A DNA stretch of 50,119 nucleotides from Candidatus Wallbacteria bacterium (GCA_016213845.1 JACQZN010000102.1:1-50119), one strand, 5' to 3'; numbered from the stretch's first letter, positions 24,771-33,205 are shown. A program made the numbers and translations. The notes: generated from the letters alone by a model not told the origin.

Positions 24771-24776
24771 TATACT
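24771..24776 (+). promoter_or_regulatory. Candidate -10 box for helicase gene
   Basis: TATACT followed by GGCGGCG, 36 bases before ATG 24813. It repeats the TATACTGGCG word found at 22792. No clear -35. Confidence 0.45.
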
Positions 24777-24812
24777 GGCGGCGCCGGGCCTGGCTGCCGG
24801 CCAATCGACCGT

Positions 24813-26753
24813 ATGACGACCGTTGCCATCTTCGACGATTACCTCGCAGCGTTCTCGGCTCTTCCCAGGGCCCAGCAGCGAAAGGTCCGGGACTTCGCGC
24901 GCAAGTTCGTCGCCTGGCCGGGCGCGGACAGCTGGCGGCTGGAGCGGCCGTCCGGCATGCGGGACCCGGCGGTTCGGACAGTGTCGATCGCCTCGGACAC
25001 GAGCGCGGTCGTGCTGAAGCCTGAGCGGAGCGACCTGATCGTGATGCTCTACGCGGGCCGTCCGGACGAGGTGGTCGACTGGGCGCGCGAGCGCGCGTTC
25101 ACGGTGCACGAGCGCACCGGAGCGATCCAGGTCTACGACTACGCCCGGCTCGAGACCTACCTGCGCCAGATGCGGGGTGCTGCCGAAAGTGGGGTGGCCG
25201 AGGACCCGGCGGAGCCGCGCCGCAACGTCCGGGCCGCGCTGGCCGCGGTGAGCGACGACGACCTGCTCGGGCTGGGTGTGCCGCGCATTCTGCTGCCGGC
25301 CGTCCGGGCGCTCAGGACGCGGCGCGACCTCGACGAGCTGGGCAAGTATCTGCCTGCCGAGGCGCTGGAGAGGCTGCTGAAGCTGGCGTCCGGATTTTCA
25401 TCGGCGGAGCTCGCACCGCGGCGCGAGCCGACCGCCGCGCCCGACGACTTCGAGCGGGCCCTGGCGCATCCGGATTCACGCCGCCGCTTCGCCGTGGTGC
25501 GGGCTCCCGGCGACGTCGAGGCGATGCTGGCCGCGCCGCTGGAGAAGTGGCGGCTGTTCCTGCACCCGTCGCAGGAAGAGCTGGTGCGGAGCACGTTCAC
25601 GGGGCCTGCGCGAGTCCTGGGCGGGGCTGGGACTGGAAAGACCGTGGTGGCGATGCACCGCGCCCGGCACCTGGCGCGCGCGGTCTTCACGGCATCCTCG
25701 GATCGGGTGCTCTTCACGACCTTCACTGCCAACCTGGCGCAGAACCTCAGGGAGCTGATGGCCAGCTTCTGCGGTCCGGAGCTGGCGCGGATCGAGACGG
25801 TGAACCTGCACGCCTGGGCCGTGAGCTATGGTCGTGCCAACCGGTTGGGAGTCGAAGTCGCTTCCGACTCCGAATCGGGCGCAGCCGCTTACGGTCGGCC
25901 GGAGTGGGAGGCCCTGTTCCGGGCGGTGCGGCAACACGTCGAGGGCCGGGGCGGTGCGCCGCTCTACCGCGCGGCGGTGGTCGACGAGACGCAGGATTTC
26001 GGGCCCGAAGAGCTGAGGCTGGTCCGCGCGCTGGTGCCGAAGGGGCCTGACGACCTGTTCCTCGTCGGAGACGCCCACCAGCGCATCTACGGGAAGCCGG
26101 TGGCGCTATCGCGGCTGGGGATCGACGTACGCAATCGAACCAGCACGCTGCTGCTCAACTACCGCACGACCGAGCAGATCCGCGATTGGGCCGTTTCCGT
26201 CCTGGAGGGACAGGCGATCGACGACCTGGACGAAGGGACCGACGACCAGGCCGGCTACGTCTCGCTCTTGCACGGCGCGCCGCCGGACATCCGCGTCTTC
26301 CCCGACGTGGCCTCCGAACAGCGGTTCCTGCTCGAGACGGTGCGGTCGATGGTGCGCGACCGGCTGGCCCAGAGCATCTGCATCGTCGCCCGGACGCACC
26401 GTGAGCTCCAGGAGCTCGTGGAGCCCGTGCTGCGCGAGGCAAGGCTCCCCTTCGTGCATCTGGAGCGGACGTCGGATCGCGAGGCGGGCCCTGGCATCCG
26501 TCTGGCGACGATGCACCGCGTCAAGGGGCTGGAGTTCCCGTGCGTGCTGGTCGCGGGCCTGGTCGAGGGCCGCATGCCGCTCAGGCCGGCAGGCTGGGAG
26601 TCGCTCGACGCTGCCGCGCGAGAGGCGCACGATCTGATGGAGCGCTGCCTGCTCTATGTCGCGTCGACCCGTGCGCGGGACCGGCTGACCCTCACGGCCG
26701 GCGGCCGGCCTAGCCCATTGCTGGCGGCGGGCCCCTGCGATCCGTTACCGTGA
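24813..26753 (+). CDS. UvrD/Rep-like superfamily 1 helicase with RelE-like N-terminal domain
   Basis: A 646-residue protein. Residues 1-100 (LPRAQQRKVRDFARKFVAWP, then TVSIASDTSAVVLKPERSDL and DEVVDWARERAFTVHERTGA) look like the RelE/ParE-type toxin fold that precedes some UvrD helicases. The helicase core follows: Walker A GGAGTGKT near residue 270, motif II VVDETQDF, motif III-like FLVGDAHQRIY, LLLNYRTTEQIRDWA, and motif VI LLYVASTRARDRL. It should use ATP to translocate on DNA. The N-terminal RelE-like domain might bind a ribosome or be a former toxin, which is inference. The final residues are proline- and glycine-rich. The gene is monocistronic. Confidence 0.85.
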   Translation: MTTVAIFDDYLAAFSALPRAQQRKVRDFARKFVAWPGADSWRLERPSGMRDPAVRTVSIASDTSAVVLKPERSDLIVMLYAGRPDEVVDWARERAFTVHERTGAIQVYDYARLETYLRQMRGAAESGVAEDPAEPRRNVRAALAAVSDDDLLGLGVPRILLPAVRALRTRRDLDELGKYLPAEALERLLKLASGFSSAELAPRREPTAAPDDFERALAHPDSRRRFAVVRAPGDVEAMLAAPLEKWRLFLHPSQEELVRSTFTGPARVLGGAGTGKTVVAMHRARHLARAVFTASSDRVLFTTFTANLAQNLRELMASFCGPELARIETVNLHAWAVSYGRANRLGVEVASDSESGAAAYGRPEWEALFRAVRQHVEGRGGAPLYRAAVVDETQDFGPEELRLVRALVPKGPDDLFLVGDAHQRIYGKPVALSRLGIDVRNRTSTLLLNYRTTEQIRDWAVSVLEGQAIDDLDEGTDDQAGYVSLLHGAPPDIRVFPDVASEQRFLLETVRSMVRDRLAQSICIVARTHRELQELVEPVLREARLPFVHLERTSDREAGPGIRLATMHRVKGLEFPCVLVAGLVEGRMPLRPAGWESLDAAAREAHDLMERCLLYVASTRARDRLTLTAGGRPSPLLAAGPCDPLP

Positions 26754-26811
26754 CTTCCGTCACGAGCCTGGGCGACCGCCCCGGCCAGGGAATCGACGAA
26801 GGAGCCGATCG

Positions 26812-27276
26812 ATGACCGTACTAGCGACCGGGCACGAAGCCCCAGACTTCACGCTGCAGTCCTCGGCAGGTGACGCTGTCACGCTCTCGAGCTTTCGCGG
26901 AAACCGCCGGGTGGTCCTGGCCTTCTACCCACTCGACTGGACCGGTGGCTGAGCCCGCGAGATGAAGGCCTTTCAGAGCGATCTGGACGCTTTCGAGAGG
27001 CTGGGTGCCCAGGTCCTGGGCATCTCAGTGGACTCCGTCCCGAGCCACAAGGAGTGGGCCAAGAGCCTGGGCGGGTTGAGCTACCCGCTGCTCTCCGACT
27101 TCTGGCCACATGGCGCCGTCGGGCAGAAGTATGGAGTCCTCACGGGCGAGGGGTACTTCCAGCGGAGCATCTTCGTGGTCGGTCTGGACGGCAAGATCGT
27201 CTGGTCGAAGGTCTGGCCGTCTGGCATCCCCGACAACAAGGAGATTTGCTCCATCCTGGAGCCGCAGGTCTCCTGA
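26812..27276 (+). CDS. Selenocysteine-containing peroxiredoxin (AhpC/TSA family, UGA = Sec)
   Basis: GAAGGAG precedes ATG 26812. The frame runs to 27276 with one TGA at 26950-26952 (codon 47). It falls exactly where peroxiredoxins have the peroxidatic cysteine: FYPLDWTGG-U-AREMKAF. The sequence after the TGA continues as normal peroxiredoxin (LGAQVLGISVDSVPSHKEWA, GGLSYPLLSDFWPHG, ending SILEPQVS). Read through, it is 154 residues, normal for the family. A stem-loop at 26975-26993 is a SECIS candidate. The enzyme would reduce peroxides with a selenol. No second cysteine is close to U; the only later one is in EICSILEP. Sec is strongly favoured over a nonsense mutation. Confidence 0.9.
26975..26993 (+). 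promoter_or_regulatory. Candidate bacterial SECIS element
   Basis: AGAGCG pairs with CGCTTT (one G-T pair) around ATCTGGA. The loop begins 28 nt after the UGA, within the range for SelB recognition. Confidence 0.5.
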
Positions 27277-27389
27277 CCCTGAAGGGGGGGGGCAACTGCC
27301 GAAGTGCGCGGAGCGAGGGCGCCTGACATGCCCGCGTTCCGCGAACTGCGGCTGCGCCCCCTGCCTCTGCGCGGTTCGTGGCACTCGTG

Positions 27390-27395
27390 TAGAAT
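27390..27395 (+). promoter_or_regulatory. Candidate -10 box of ABC exporter operon
   Basis: TAGAAT followed by CCCGTCGCC; ATG 27435 is 39 bases further on. A GTCGCC/GGCGAC hairpin (27399-27417) would lie at the very 5' end of the transcript. Confidence 0.4.
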
Positions 27396-27434
27396 CCCGT
27401 CGCCAAGCGCGGGCGACGCCGCGAACGGAGAACC

Positions 27435-28142
27435 ATGGGCGAAGCGATCATCGATTTGAGACAGGTCAAGCGCTGTTACCGGAGAGGCAGCGAGACGGTG
27501 AGTGCCCTGGACGGTTTCGACCTCCAGGTGCCCACCGGAGCGTTCCACGCGATCATGGGCCCCTCGGGGTCCGGCAAGTCGACGCTGCTGAACCTCCTGG
27601 GCGGTCTCGACAAGCCCGACTCCGGCACCGTCCAGGTCGACGGCAAGGACCTGGCGACGATGAGCCCTGCCCAGCTCTCGCGCTTCCGGGCCGATACGAT
27701 TGGGTTCATCTTTCAAGGCTTCAATCTCATCTCGGTCCTCACGGCATTGCAGAATGTGGAGCTGCCGCTCTTGCTCTTGCCGCTGACGAAGGCGCGTCGC
27801 CGGGAGCAGGCGCTGCGAGCGCTCAAGCTCGTCAACATGGAGGACCGGCGAGACCATCGTCCGTCGCAGCTTTCCGGCGGCCAGGAGCAGCGGGTGGCGA
27901 TCGCGCGGGCCGTGGCGATGGACCCGAAGGTGATCCTGGCCGACGAGCCGACGGGCGACCTCGATCGAGTCAGCGCCGATGCCGTCCTGGACATCCTCGT
28001 GCAGCTCAACCGGGAGTTCGGCAAGACGATCCTGATGGTCACGCACGACCCGCGCGCCGCCGAGCGCGCCGGTGCCATCGTCCACCTCGACAAGGGCCAG
28101 GTCGATCGGATCGTGCCGCAGGGCCCGGGACCGAAGGACTGA
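27435..28142 (+). CDS. ABC transporter ATP-binding protein (MacB/LolD type)
   Basis: A 235-residue nucleotide-binding subunit with Walker A GPSGSGKS, Q-loop FIFQGFNLI, signature LSGGQEQRVAIARA and Walker B VILADEPTGDLD in order. The LSGGQ-E-Q form and the family with two FtsX-type permeases downstream place it in the MacB/LolD group, which drives mechanotransmission rather than classical pore transport. It would power export or extraction of a lipoprotein, peptide or lipid. CGGAG lies seven bases before ATG 27435. The first permease starts three bases after its stop. Confidence 0.93.
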   Translation: MGEAIIDLRQVKRCYRRGSETVSALDGFDLQVPTGAFHAIMGPSGSGKSTLLNLLGGLDKPDSGTVQVDGKDLATMSPAQLSRFRADTIGFIFQGFNLISVLTALQNVELPLLLLPLTKARRREQALRALKLVNMEDRRDHRPSQLSGGQEQRVAIARAVAMDPKVILADEPTGDLDRVSADAVLDILVQLNREFGKTILMVTHDPRAAERAGAIVHLDKGQVDRIVPQGPGPKD

Positions 28143-28145
28143 GTC

Positions 28146-29312
28146 GTGCCCTGGATTCTCATCATCCAGAACCTGCGGGCGCACAAGATGCGCACGCTGT
28201 TGACCGTCGGCTCTCTGGCCGTGGCGGTGTTCCTGCTTTGCTTTCTGAAGACCGTGCTGGTGAGCCTGGAGGCCGGCGTTGCGGCGTCGGCGACCAACCG
28301 GCTGATCGTGCAGTCGGCGGTCAGCCTCTTTGTCGACCTGCCGCACAACTATCAGCCGAAGATCGAGGCGGTGTCCGGGGTGGCGCAGGTCTGCAAGCTG
28401 CAGTGGTTTGGCGCCTACTACAAGGAGCCTTCGAACTTCTTCGCGCAGTTCGGCGTCGACACGGACCGGTTGCAGGACACCTACCCCGAGGTGAAGCTGC
28501 TCGACGGCAGCTGGGAGGCCTTCCGAACCTCTCGCACCGCGTGCCTGATCGGAGTGGGTCTCTCCCGCAAGTTCGGCTTCAAGCTCGGCAGCCGGATTCC
28601 GCTCATCGGGACGATCTTCCCGCGCTCCGACGGCACGCCGTGGGAGTTCACGGTCGCTGGGATCTATGAATCGAAGAGCGCCAACGTCGACAACAGCACG
28701 CTCTGGTTCGACTTCAAGTACCTGGACGAGTCGCTGCGTTCGGGCGCTGCGGAGGGGCCGATCGGCGTCGGCGTCTTCACGTTGCGAGTGCAGCCCGGGA
28801 TCGATCCGACGCGGGTCGCCTCCGACATCGACGCCCTCTTCGACGGCGGTCCGCTGCGCGTGCAGACGACGACGGAGGCCGAGTTCCAGCGCCAGTTCGT
28901 GACGATGCTGGGAGGCGTGCCGATGTTGCTCAACTCCATTGGCGGCGGCGTGCTGTTCGCCATCGTGTTGGCGGTGTTGAACACGATGCTCCTGTCGTTC
29001 CGGCAGCGGTTCCACGAGATTGGCGTCATGAAGGCGCTCGGATTCACCGATGGGGTCGCCTTCGGCGTGCTGCTCATCGAGTCGCTCGTGATCTGCGGCT
29101 CGGGCGGTTTCGTCGGGGTGGCTGCGTCGGCCTTGACGGCGGACACCTTTGCGGCTGCGATGAGCCAGATCCTCCCGACGTTCCAGATCACGGCGTCGAC
29201 CGTTGCCAGCGGTTTCGGGCTGGCGATGCTGATCGGTCTGATGGCGGGGCTCTTCCCGGCGTGGCAGGCGCTGCGGCTGGAGTGCATCGAGGCGCTGCGC
29301 GCGGAGGTATGA
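28146..29312 (+). CDS. ABC transporter permease, FtsX/MacB family
   Basis: A 388-residue permease starting at GTG 28146, directly after the ATPase gene. One membrane helix near the N-terminus (LLTVGSLAVAVFLLCFLKTV) is followed by a large periplasmic MacB-type core domain (about 45-270) and three C-terminal helices (GGVLFAIVLAVLNTMLLSF, LLIESLVICGSGGFVGVAAS, FGLAMLIGLMAGLFPAWQAL), the standard FtsX layout. The C-terminal coupling motif region GVMKALGFT is intact. It works as a heterodimer with the next gene product in the inner membrane. The substrate is unknown. Confidence 0.9.
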   Translation: MPWILIIQNLRAHKMRTLLTVGSLAVAVFLLCFLKTVLVSLEAGVAASATNRLIVQSAVSLFVDLPHNYQPKIEAVSGVAQVCKLQWFGAYYKEPSNFFAQFGVDTDRLQDTYPEVKLLDGSWEAFRTSRTACLIGVGLSRKFGFKLGSRIPLIGTIFPRSDGTPWEFTVAGIYESKSANVDNSTLWFDFKYLDESLRSGAAEGPIGVGVFTLRVQPGIDPTRVASDIDALFDGGPLRVQTTTEAEFQRQFVTMLGGVPMLLNSIGGGVLFAIVLAVLNTMLLSFRQRFHEIGVMKALGFTDGVAFGVLLIESLVICGSGGFVGVAASALTADTFAAAMSQILPTFQITASTVASGFGLAMLIGLMAGLFPAWQALRLECIEALRAEV

Positions 29313-29313
29313 C

Positions 29314-30483
29314 GTGAGGACGCCACCGCTCGTCTACAACTTCTACAGCCTGCTGGTGCGGTGGCCGTCGACCCTACTCACCACCGCCAGCATCGGCAGC
29401 ACGGTGGCCGTCATCGCGGGCGTGATGGCCTTGCAGCAAGGCTTCGCGTCGCTCTACGAGCTGGGCGGGCGCGACGACATCCTGGTCTTCCTGCGGCCCG
29501 GCGCGACGTCCGAGGGTGAGAGCGCGTTCCCGAAGGACCGGGCCCGCATCGTGATGATGGAGACGCCCGAGATCCTGTTCGACAAGGCGGGCTGGCCGAT
29601 GGCGGCGGGCGAGCTCTACCTGGCCGTGCGGCGCGCAAAGGAGGACGGCGGGGAGACCAACGTGCCGATCCGGGGAGTGCCTCAGACCAGTCTGACGCTC
29701 TCGGCGCCGCGCCTGCAAATCGTGGAGGGGAGGGCCTTCGCGGCCGGCCGCGACGAGGTCATGGTGGGCAAGAGCCTGGTCGGCCGCATCCAGCATTGCC
29801 GGCTGGGGGACACCATCCGGATCAACGCGACCGGCTTCAAGGTCGTCGGGATATTCAGCTACGACGGACCTTTTCAGTCGGAGATCTGGGGCGACATCGA
29901 CCGCCTGGGCCAGGTGCTGCACCGGCCGACCTTGAGCCGCGTCGTCGCGCGCGCGCGGCCGGGAGCGGATGTCGCTGCGCTGGCAAAGCGGCTGGAGTCC
30001 GACAAGCGGGTGCCCGTGAAGGTGATGACCGAGAAGGAGTACCTGGAGTCGCAGACCAAGGCGATCTCCTGGACGCTCTGGCTCCTGGGAAGCTTCCTGG
30101 CCGTGGTGATGGGAACGGGCGCGGTCTTCACCGGGACGAACTCCATGCTCGCGATGGTGGCCGCCAGGACGCACGAGATCGGCATCCTGGTGACGCTTGG
30201 CTTCCGGCCGGTGGCCATCTTCAGCTCCTTCGTCATGGAGTCGATCTTCCTGGGACTGGCCGGTGGCGCGCTCGGCTGTCTGCTGGTTCTGCCCCTCCAC
30301 GGCATGAGCACCGGCACGACCAACTTCCAGACGTTTACCGAGGTCGCGTTCGCCTTCCAGGTGCGGCCGATCGTGCTCGTCACGGCCGTCGGGCTGGCGA
30401 CCGTGCTGGGGCTCTTGGGCGGGCTCTTCCCGGCCTGGCGGGCAGCCAGCGCGAAGCCGGTCGACGTGCTGCGGAGAGTCTGA
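29314..30483 (+). CDS. ABC transporter permease, FtsX/MacB family
   Basis: A 389-residue second permease, starting at GTG 29314 one base after the previous stop. It has the same layout: an N-terminal helix (LLTTASIGSTVAVIAGVMAL), a periplasmic core with the FtsX-like GRDEVMVGKSLVG region, and three C-terminal helices ending with GLLGGLFPAWRAASAKPVDV. The two permeases with one ATPase form a heterodimeric exporter. No membrane-fusion protein is encoded alongside, so it more resembles LolCDE than MacAB in that respect. Confidence 0.9.
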   Translation: MRTPPLVYNFYSLLVRWPSTLLTTASIGSTVAVIAGVMALQQGFASLYELGGRDDILVFLRPGATSEGESAFPKDRARIVMMETPEILFDKAGWPMAAGELYLAVRRAKEDGGETNVPIRGVPQTSLTLSAPRLQIVEGRAFAAGRDEVMVGKSLVGRIQHCRLGDTIRINATGFKVVGIFSYDGPFQSEIWGDIDRLGQVLHRPTLSRVVARARPGADVAALAKRLESDKRVPVKVMTEKEYLESQTKAISWTLWLLGSFLAVVMGTGAVFTGTNSMLAMVAARTHEIGILVTLGFRPVAIFSSFVMESIFLGLAGGALGCLLVLPLHGMSTGTTNFQTFTEVAFAFQVRPIVLVTAVGLATVLGLLGGLFPAWRAASAKPVDVLRRV

Positions 30484-30491
30484 GGCGCGGC

Positions 30492-31436
30492 ATGCGGCTT
30501 CCGCCCCCGGGGAACCGGACTGCTGCCGTCGCCGAGAGCGGCCTGCTCTCGGCGGTCGGGTGCGTGCTCTACCTCTGCTGGTACAACCCGGTGCTCAACG
30601 TGCTGGCGGTGGCGCTGACGCCGATGCCGCTTACGCTGCTGGCATACCGGCATGGATGGCGATCGGGACTGGCGGGCCTCGCAGTCACGGCGATCGGCGT
30701 GAGCGCCTCGATCGGGCCGCCAGATGCGCTGATCTACATCGGCCTCTTCGGCATGGTCGGCTTCGTCACAGGGTCGCTCCTGCACGGCGGACTCTCGCCG
30801 GGCCGGGTGCTGGCCGTCGGAAGCCTGCTCGTCACGGCCTATAACATGATCGACTACTACCTGCTCGAGAAGTTGTTTGGCATGCAGGACTCGATGGCCC
30901 CCTTGCGGGAGTCCGCGAAGGTCGGTCTGGACTGGATGTTCGCGGGCGCTCCCGCCGGCAATGAGGCGACGGCCGCCGCGTTTCGCCGGGCAGGGGAGGA
31001 GTTCTTCGTGTTCCCGGCAGCGCTCTTCTTCGCAGTCGCGGCTCCGGCCTACATCGCCAACTACGTCCTTTCGCTGGCCGCGTTCCGCCAGCTCGGAATC
31101 GAGCTCAAGATGCCCCCGGGAATCCACCTGTTCCGGTTGCCTCCCGTGGCTGGCGCCGGCTGCCTGGCGCTCTTCGCCTGTGCGGTGCCCGCCGTGACGA
31201 GCGTCTCGCAGGCCGCGCGGATCGGGTGGGTCAACGCGGCGCTCATGGCGATCGTGCTCCTGCTGGCCGAGGGCTGGTCGCTCCTGCTCTTCGTGCTCGA
31301 TCTCACGTACGCCCGGCCGCCGGCGCGGCTCGCAGCGCTTCTCGCCTTCATGGTGCTGTCGCCCGTCGCCTGGATGCTGGGTCTGGCCGACAGTCTCCTC
31401 GATCTCCGCTCCCACGCCATCCGCCACTTGGGTTGA
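30492..31436 (+). CDS. DUF2232-type polytopic membrane protein
   Basis: A 314-residue protein from ATG 30492, nine bases after the permease stop, so probably in the same transcript. About eight hydrophobic segments (LLSAVGCVLYLCWYNPVLNV at the N-terminus, MVGFVTGSLLHGG, AALFFAVAAPAYIANYVLSL, LMAIVLLLAEGWSLLLFVLD) and a cytoplasmic central loop fit the DUF2232/YybS family, which in other bacteria is often near ribosomal protein S6/S18 genes and has no proven role. The neighbourhood here is different. Family membership is likely, function unknown. Confidence 0.75.
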   Translation: MRLPPPGNRTAAVAESGLLSAVGCVLYLCWYNPVLNVLAVALTPMPLTLLAYRHGWRSGLAGLAVTAIGVSASIGPPDALIYIGLFGMVGFVTGSLLHGGLSPGRVLAVGSLLVTAYNMIDYYLLEKLFGMQDSMAPLRESAKVGLDWMFAGAPAGNEATAAAFRRAGEEFFVFPAALFFAVAAPAYIANYVLSLAAFRQLGIELKMPPGIHLFRLPPVAGAGCLALFACAVPAVTSVSQAARIGWVNAALMAIVLLLAEGWSLLLFVLDLTYARPPARLAALLAFMVLSPVAWMLGLADSLLDLRSHAIRHLG

Positions 31437-31458
31437 CACCGGCTTCCGAGTATCATTA

Positions 31459-31535
31459 CTCCTCACTCCTCACTTCTCAAGCCTCGAGCCTCACTTCTCA
31501 AGCCTCACTTCTCAAGCCTCACTTCTCAAGCCTCA
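31459..31535. repeat. Heptameric tandem repeat (AGCCTCA/CTTCTCA), 11 units
   Basis: Eleven consecutive 7-bp units (CTCCTCA, CTTCTCA and AGCCTCA variants) run in unbroken phase from 31459 to one base before the ATG at 31537. The same family occurs at 35274-35357. The array replaces the usual ribosome-binding-site region of the gene. Confidence 0.85.
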
Positions 31536-31536
31536 C

Positions 31537-31824
31537 ATGTCGCTGCTCCGCCTTCTGCTCAATGCCTGGTTCCTGTGGGTCGCCATCGGTCTACCGATCT
31601 CGCTGACCGGCAAGATCCGGGCGGCGCTTGCGGAGACCTCGCGGCCGCCGCTCTGGAGGACGGGGCGGGTGCTCTTTCTCCTGGGCATTCTGGTCTGGTG
31701 CCCGTACGTCCTGCTGGCTCGGCTGCTCTTGATTCCGGTTTCCCTGCCGGCCGTGCTGGTCTTTCACTGCGTCTGCCTGTACGGCGGACTGGCGCTCCAG
31801 AAGGCCGCTGAGCGACCGGCCTGA
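31537..31824 (+). CDS. Small membrane protein
   Basis: A 95-residue protein with three hydrophobic segments (LLLNAWFLWVAIGLPISL, VLFLLGILVWCPYVLLARLL, IPVSLPAVLVFHCVCLYGGL). It starts at ATG 31537, immediately after a heptameric repeat array, and has no recognisable Shine-Dalgarno. It is separated by 100 bases from the DUF2232 gene and is followed by the hairpin at 31832. The hydrophobicity pattern and compact frame suggest a real gene. The family is unknown. Confidence 0.6.
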   Translation: MSLLRLLLNAWFLWVAIGLPISLTGKIRAALAETSRPPLWRTGRVLFLLGILVWCPYVLLARLLLIPVSLPAVLVFHCVCLYGGLALQKAAERPA

Positions 31825-31831
31825 CGCAAGA

Positions 31832-31901
31832 AAAAACCCGTGGCGTCTACCTGTACCGGGTTTTCGAGAAAACCCGGTACAGGTAGACGCCACGGGTTTT
31901 T
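31832..31901. repeat. Long perfect hairpin element, copy 2; bidirectional terminator candidate
   Basis: Two 33-bp arms (31832-31864 and 31869-31901) are exact reverse complements around CGAG. The 24-bp core is identical to copy 1 at 5-76, while here the outer pairs are A5/T5 and the inner pairs TTTT/AAAA. It lies between the convergent stops at 31824 and 31944, and the terminal T-runs would serve as a terminator in both directions. Confidence 0.92.
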
Positions 31902-31943
31902 CGGGCTATCCAGACTGGGGGCTGGATTTCGGCCCAAGGACGG

Positions 31944-32735
31944 TCAGGGGCGCGTGGCGACGAAGGTGTGTACGGGGACGCACTCCTCGAGCAGCTCGTC
32001 GGGGTGCTCGCGCTGATGGCGCTCGATGGCGGCCATTCCCGAGCGGAAGCTCTCGTCCAGCACCAGGTGGAGCTGGCTGATCGTCCGCTTCTTGCAAAGC
32101 TCCAGATAGCGCGCGGCCGTGAAGCGGTGCACGCGCTCGTCCACGTGCTGGCCCGACAGCTCCAATCCGGCGGCCTCGAGCTCGGCCAGGACCTCTGCAT
32201 GTAGCGGGAAACGGCGGTCGTCGATCTCGCGGGCGCCCGGGAAGAAGCGGTACATCAGCGGCTGGGGCCCTTCACGCGGGAGGATGTTGCGCAGGACCAG
32301 CCGACCGTTCGGGGCCAGGACGCGCCGGACCTCGCGCAGGAACGCGCCCAGGCTGGAGAAGTGATGGAAGGCGAAGGTGGAGAGCAAGCATCCTGCCGCA
32401 CCGCTCGCCAGCGGCAGTGCCTCGGCGGCTCCGGCGGCGAGCGCCGAGGCGAAGACTTTGCCTCGAGCAACTGAAAGCATCTTTCGGCTCGTATCGACCC
32501 CTACGGTCTGCCAGTCGAAGGCGTCGCCCGCGTCGCCTTCGAAGCGCGCGAGGAGGGTGCCGGTGCCGCAGCCCACGTCGACCAGCAGCCTGGGGGTGCC
32601 GGCCGACTGCGCGGCCTGGAGGGCGGCCTGGAGCAGCGCGGCCAGCGTCGCATCGAAGGAATCGTACTCCTGCCGATCGCAGTCGTAGGCCGGGGCGATG
32701 CGCTCGTAGTCCGTCCTGGGCTTAGGGGCGCTCAC
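31944..32735 (-). CDS. Class I SAM-dependent methyltransferase
   Basis: A 263-residue enzyme starting at GTG 32735, whose GTGA overlaps the CheW stop. The SAM-binding motif I is LLVDVGCGTGTLL, followed by an acidic residue after the second strand (TVGVDTSRKML), and motif III is VLAPNGRLVLRNIL. The layout matches UbiE/type-11 methyltransferases. The C-terminal 90 residues (RYLELCKKRTISQLHLVLDE) probably bind the acceptor, which is unknown. Coupling to a CheW gene is unusual, since it is not a CheR chemoreceptor methyltransferase by sequence. It ends beside the hairpin terminator. Confidence 0.88.
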   Translation of the reverse strand: MSAPKPRTDYERIAPAYDCDRQEYDSFDATLAALLQAALQAAQSAGTPRLLVDVGCGTGTLLARFEGDAGDAFDWQTVGVDTSRKMLSVARGKVFASALAAGAAEALPLASGAAGCLLSTFAFHHFSSLGAFLREVRRVLAPNGRLVLRNILPREGPQPLMYRFFPGAREIDDRRFPLHAEVLAELEAAGLELSGQHVDERVHRFTAARYLELCKKRTISQLHLVLDESFRSGMAAIERHQREHPDELLEECVPVHTFVATRP

Positions 32736-33205
32736 GGCCGGCCGGCCTCGGAAGAGCCTGGCTCGAGCGGTAACTCGTAGGCGGCAATGACCTGGGTGAG
32801 GTCTTCGATCACCACGAGCGGTTCGCCGAGCTTGGAGACGGACGGGACCCTGGCCACGCCGGGGCAGACCGCCGCGGATTCGCGGAGCTCGCGCACGGGG
32901 AGATAGACGAGCTGAACCGTTCTGCCGACGCGCAGCGCGATGAGCCGCTCGCCCGCGAGAGCCATCACCAGGTGGTCGGTGGGGAGCATCTCGGGGGCCG
33001 GCAGACCCAGCCGTTCCGAGACCGTCAGCACGGGGATGGCTGTCCCCTCGAGGTCGAAGCTGCCGGTGACGCCTGGCTGGGAGCTGGAGGGCTCGGTGAT
33101 CCCCCTGGCCTTCACGACTCCGCGCACTGCGCTGACGGGCAGCCCGCACTTGCGGCCCGACAGCTCGAACACGACCAGTCCTTCGATCTCTTCCTCGGCG
33201 CTCAT
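32732..33205 (-). CDS. cheW: CheW-like signal-coupling protein
   Basis: A 157-residue CheW-domain protein (VVFELSGRKCGLPVSAVRGVV, GVTGSFDLEGTAIPVLTVSE, GEPLVVIEDLTQVIA) that in chemosensory arrays couples receptors to the CheA kinase. ATG 33205 is chosen because AGGTG precedes it and the domain begins at once. No cheA or receptor gene is in the window, so it is an orphan, cotranscribed and translationally coupled with a methyltransferase. It may serve an array encoded elsewhere or a non-chemotactic scaffold. Confidence 0.88.
   Translation of the reverse strand: MSAEEEIEGLVVFELSGRKCGLPVSAVRGVVKARGITEPSSSQPGVTGSFDLEGTAIPVLTVSERLGLPAPEMLPTDHLVMALAGERLIALRVGRTVQLVYLPVRELRESAAVCPGVARVPSVSKLGEPLVVIEDLTQVIAAYELPLEPGSSEAGRP

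Noticed and set aside
26812..27276. Nonsense-mutated peroxiredoxin
   Set aside because: The TGA replaces precisely the catalytic cysteine and all other parts of the protein are intact, which fits Sec better than decay.
31459..31535. CRISPR-like array
   Set aside because: Units are 7 bp with no spacers; a simple tandem repeat.
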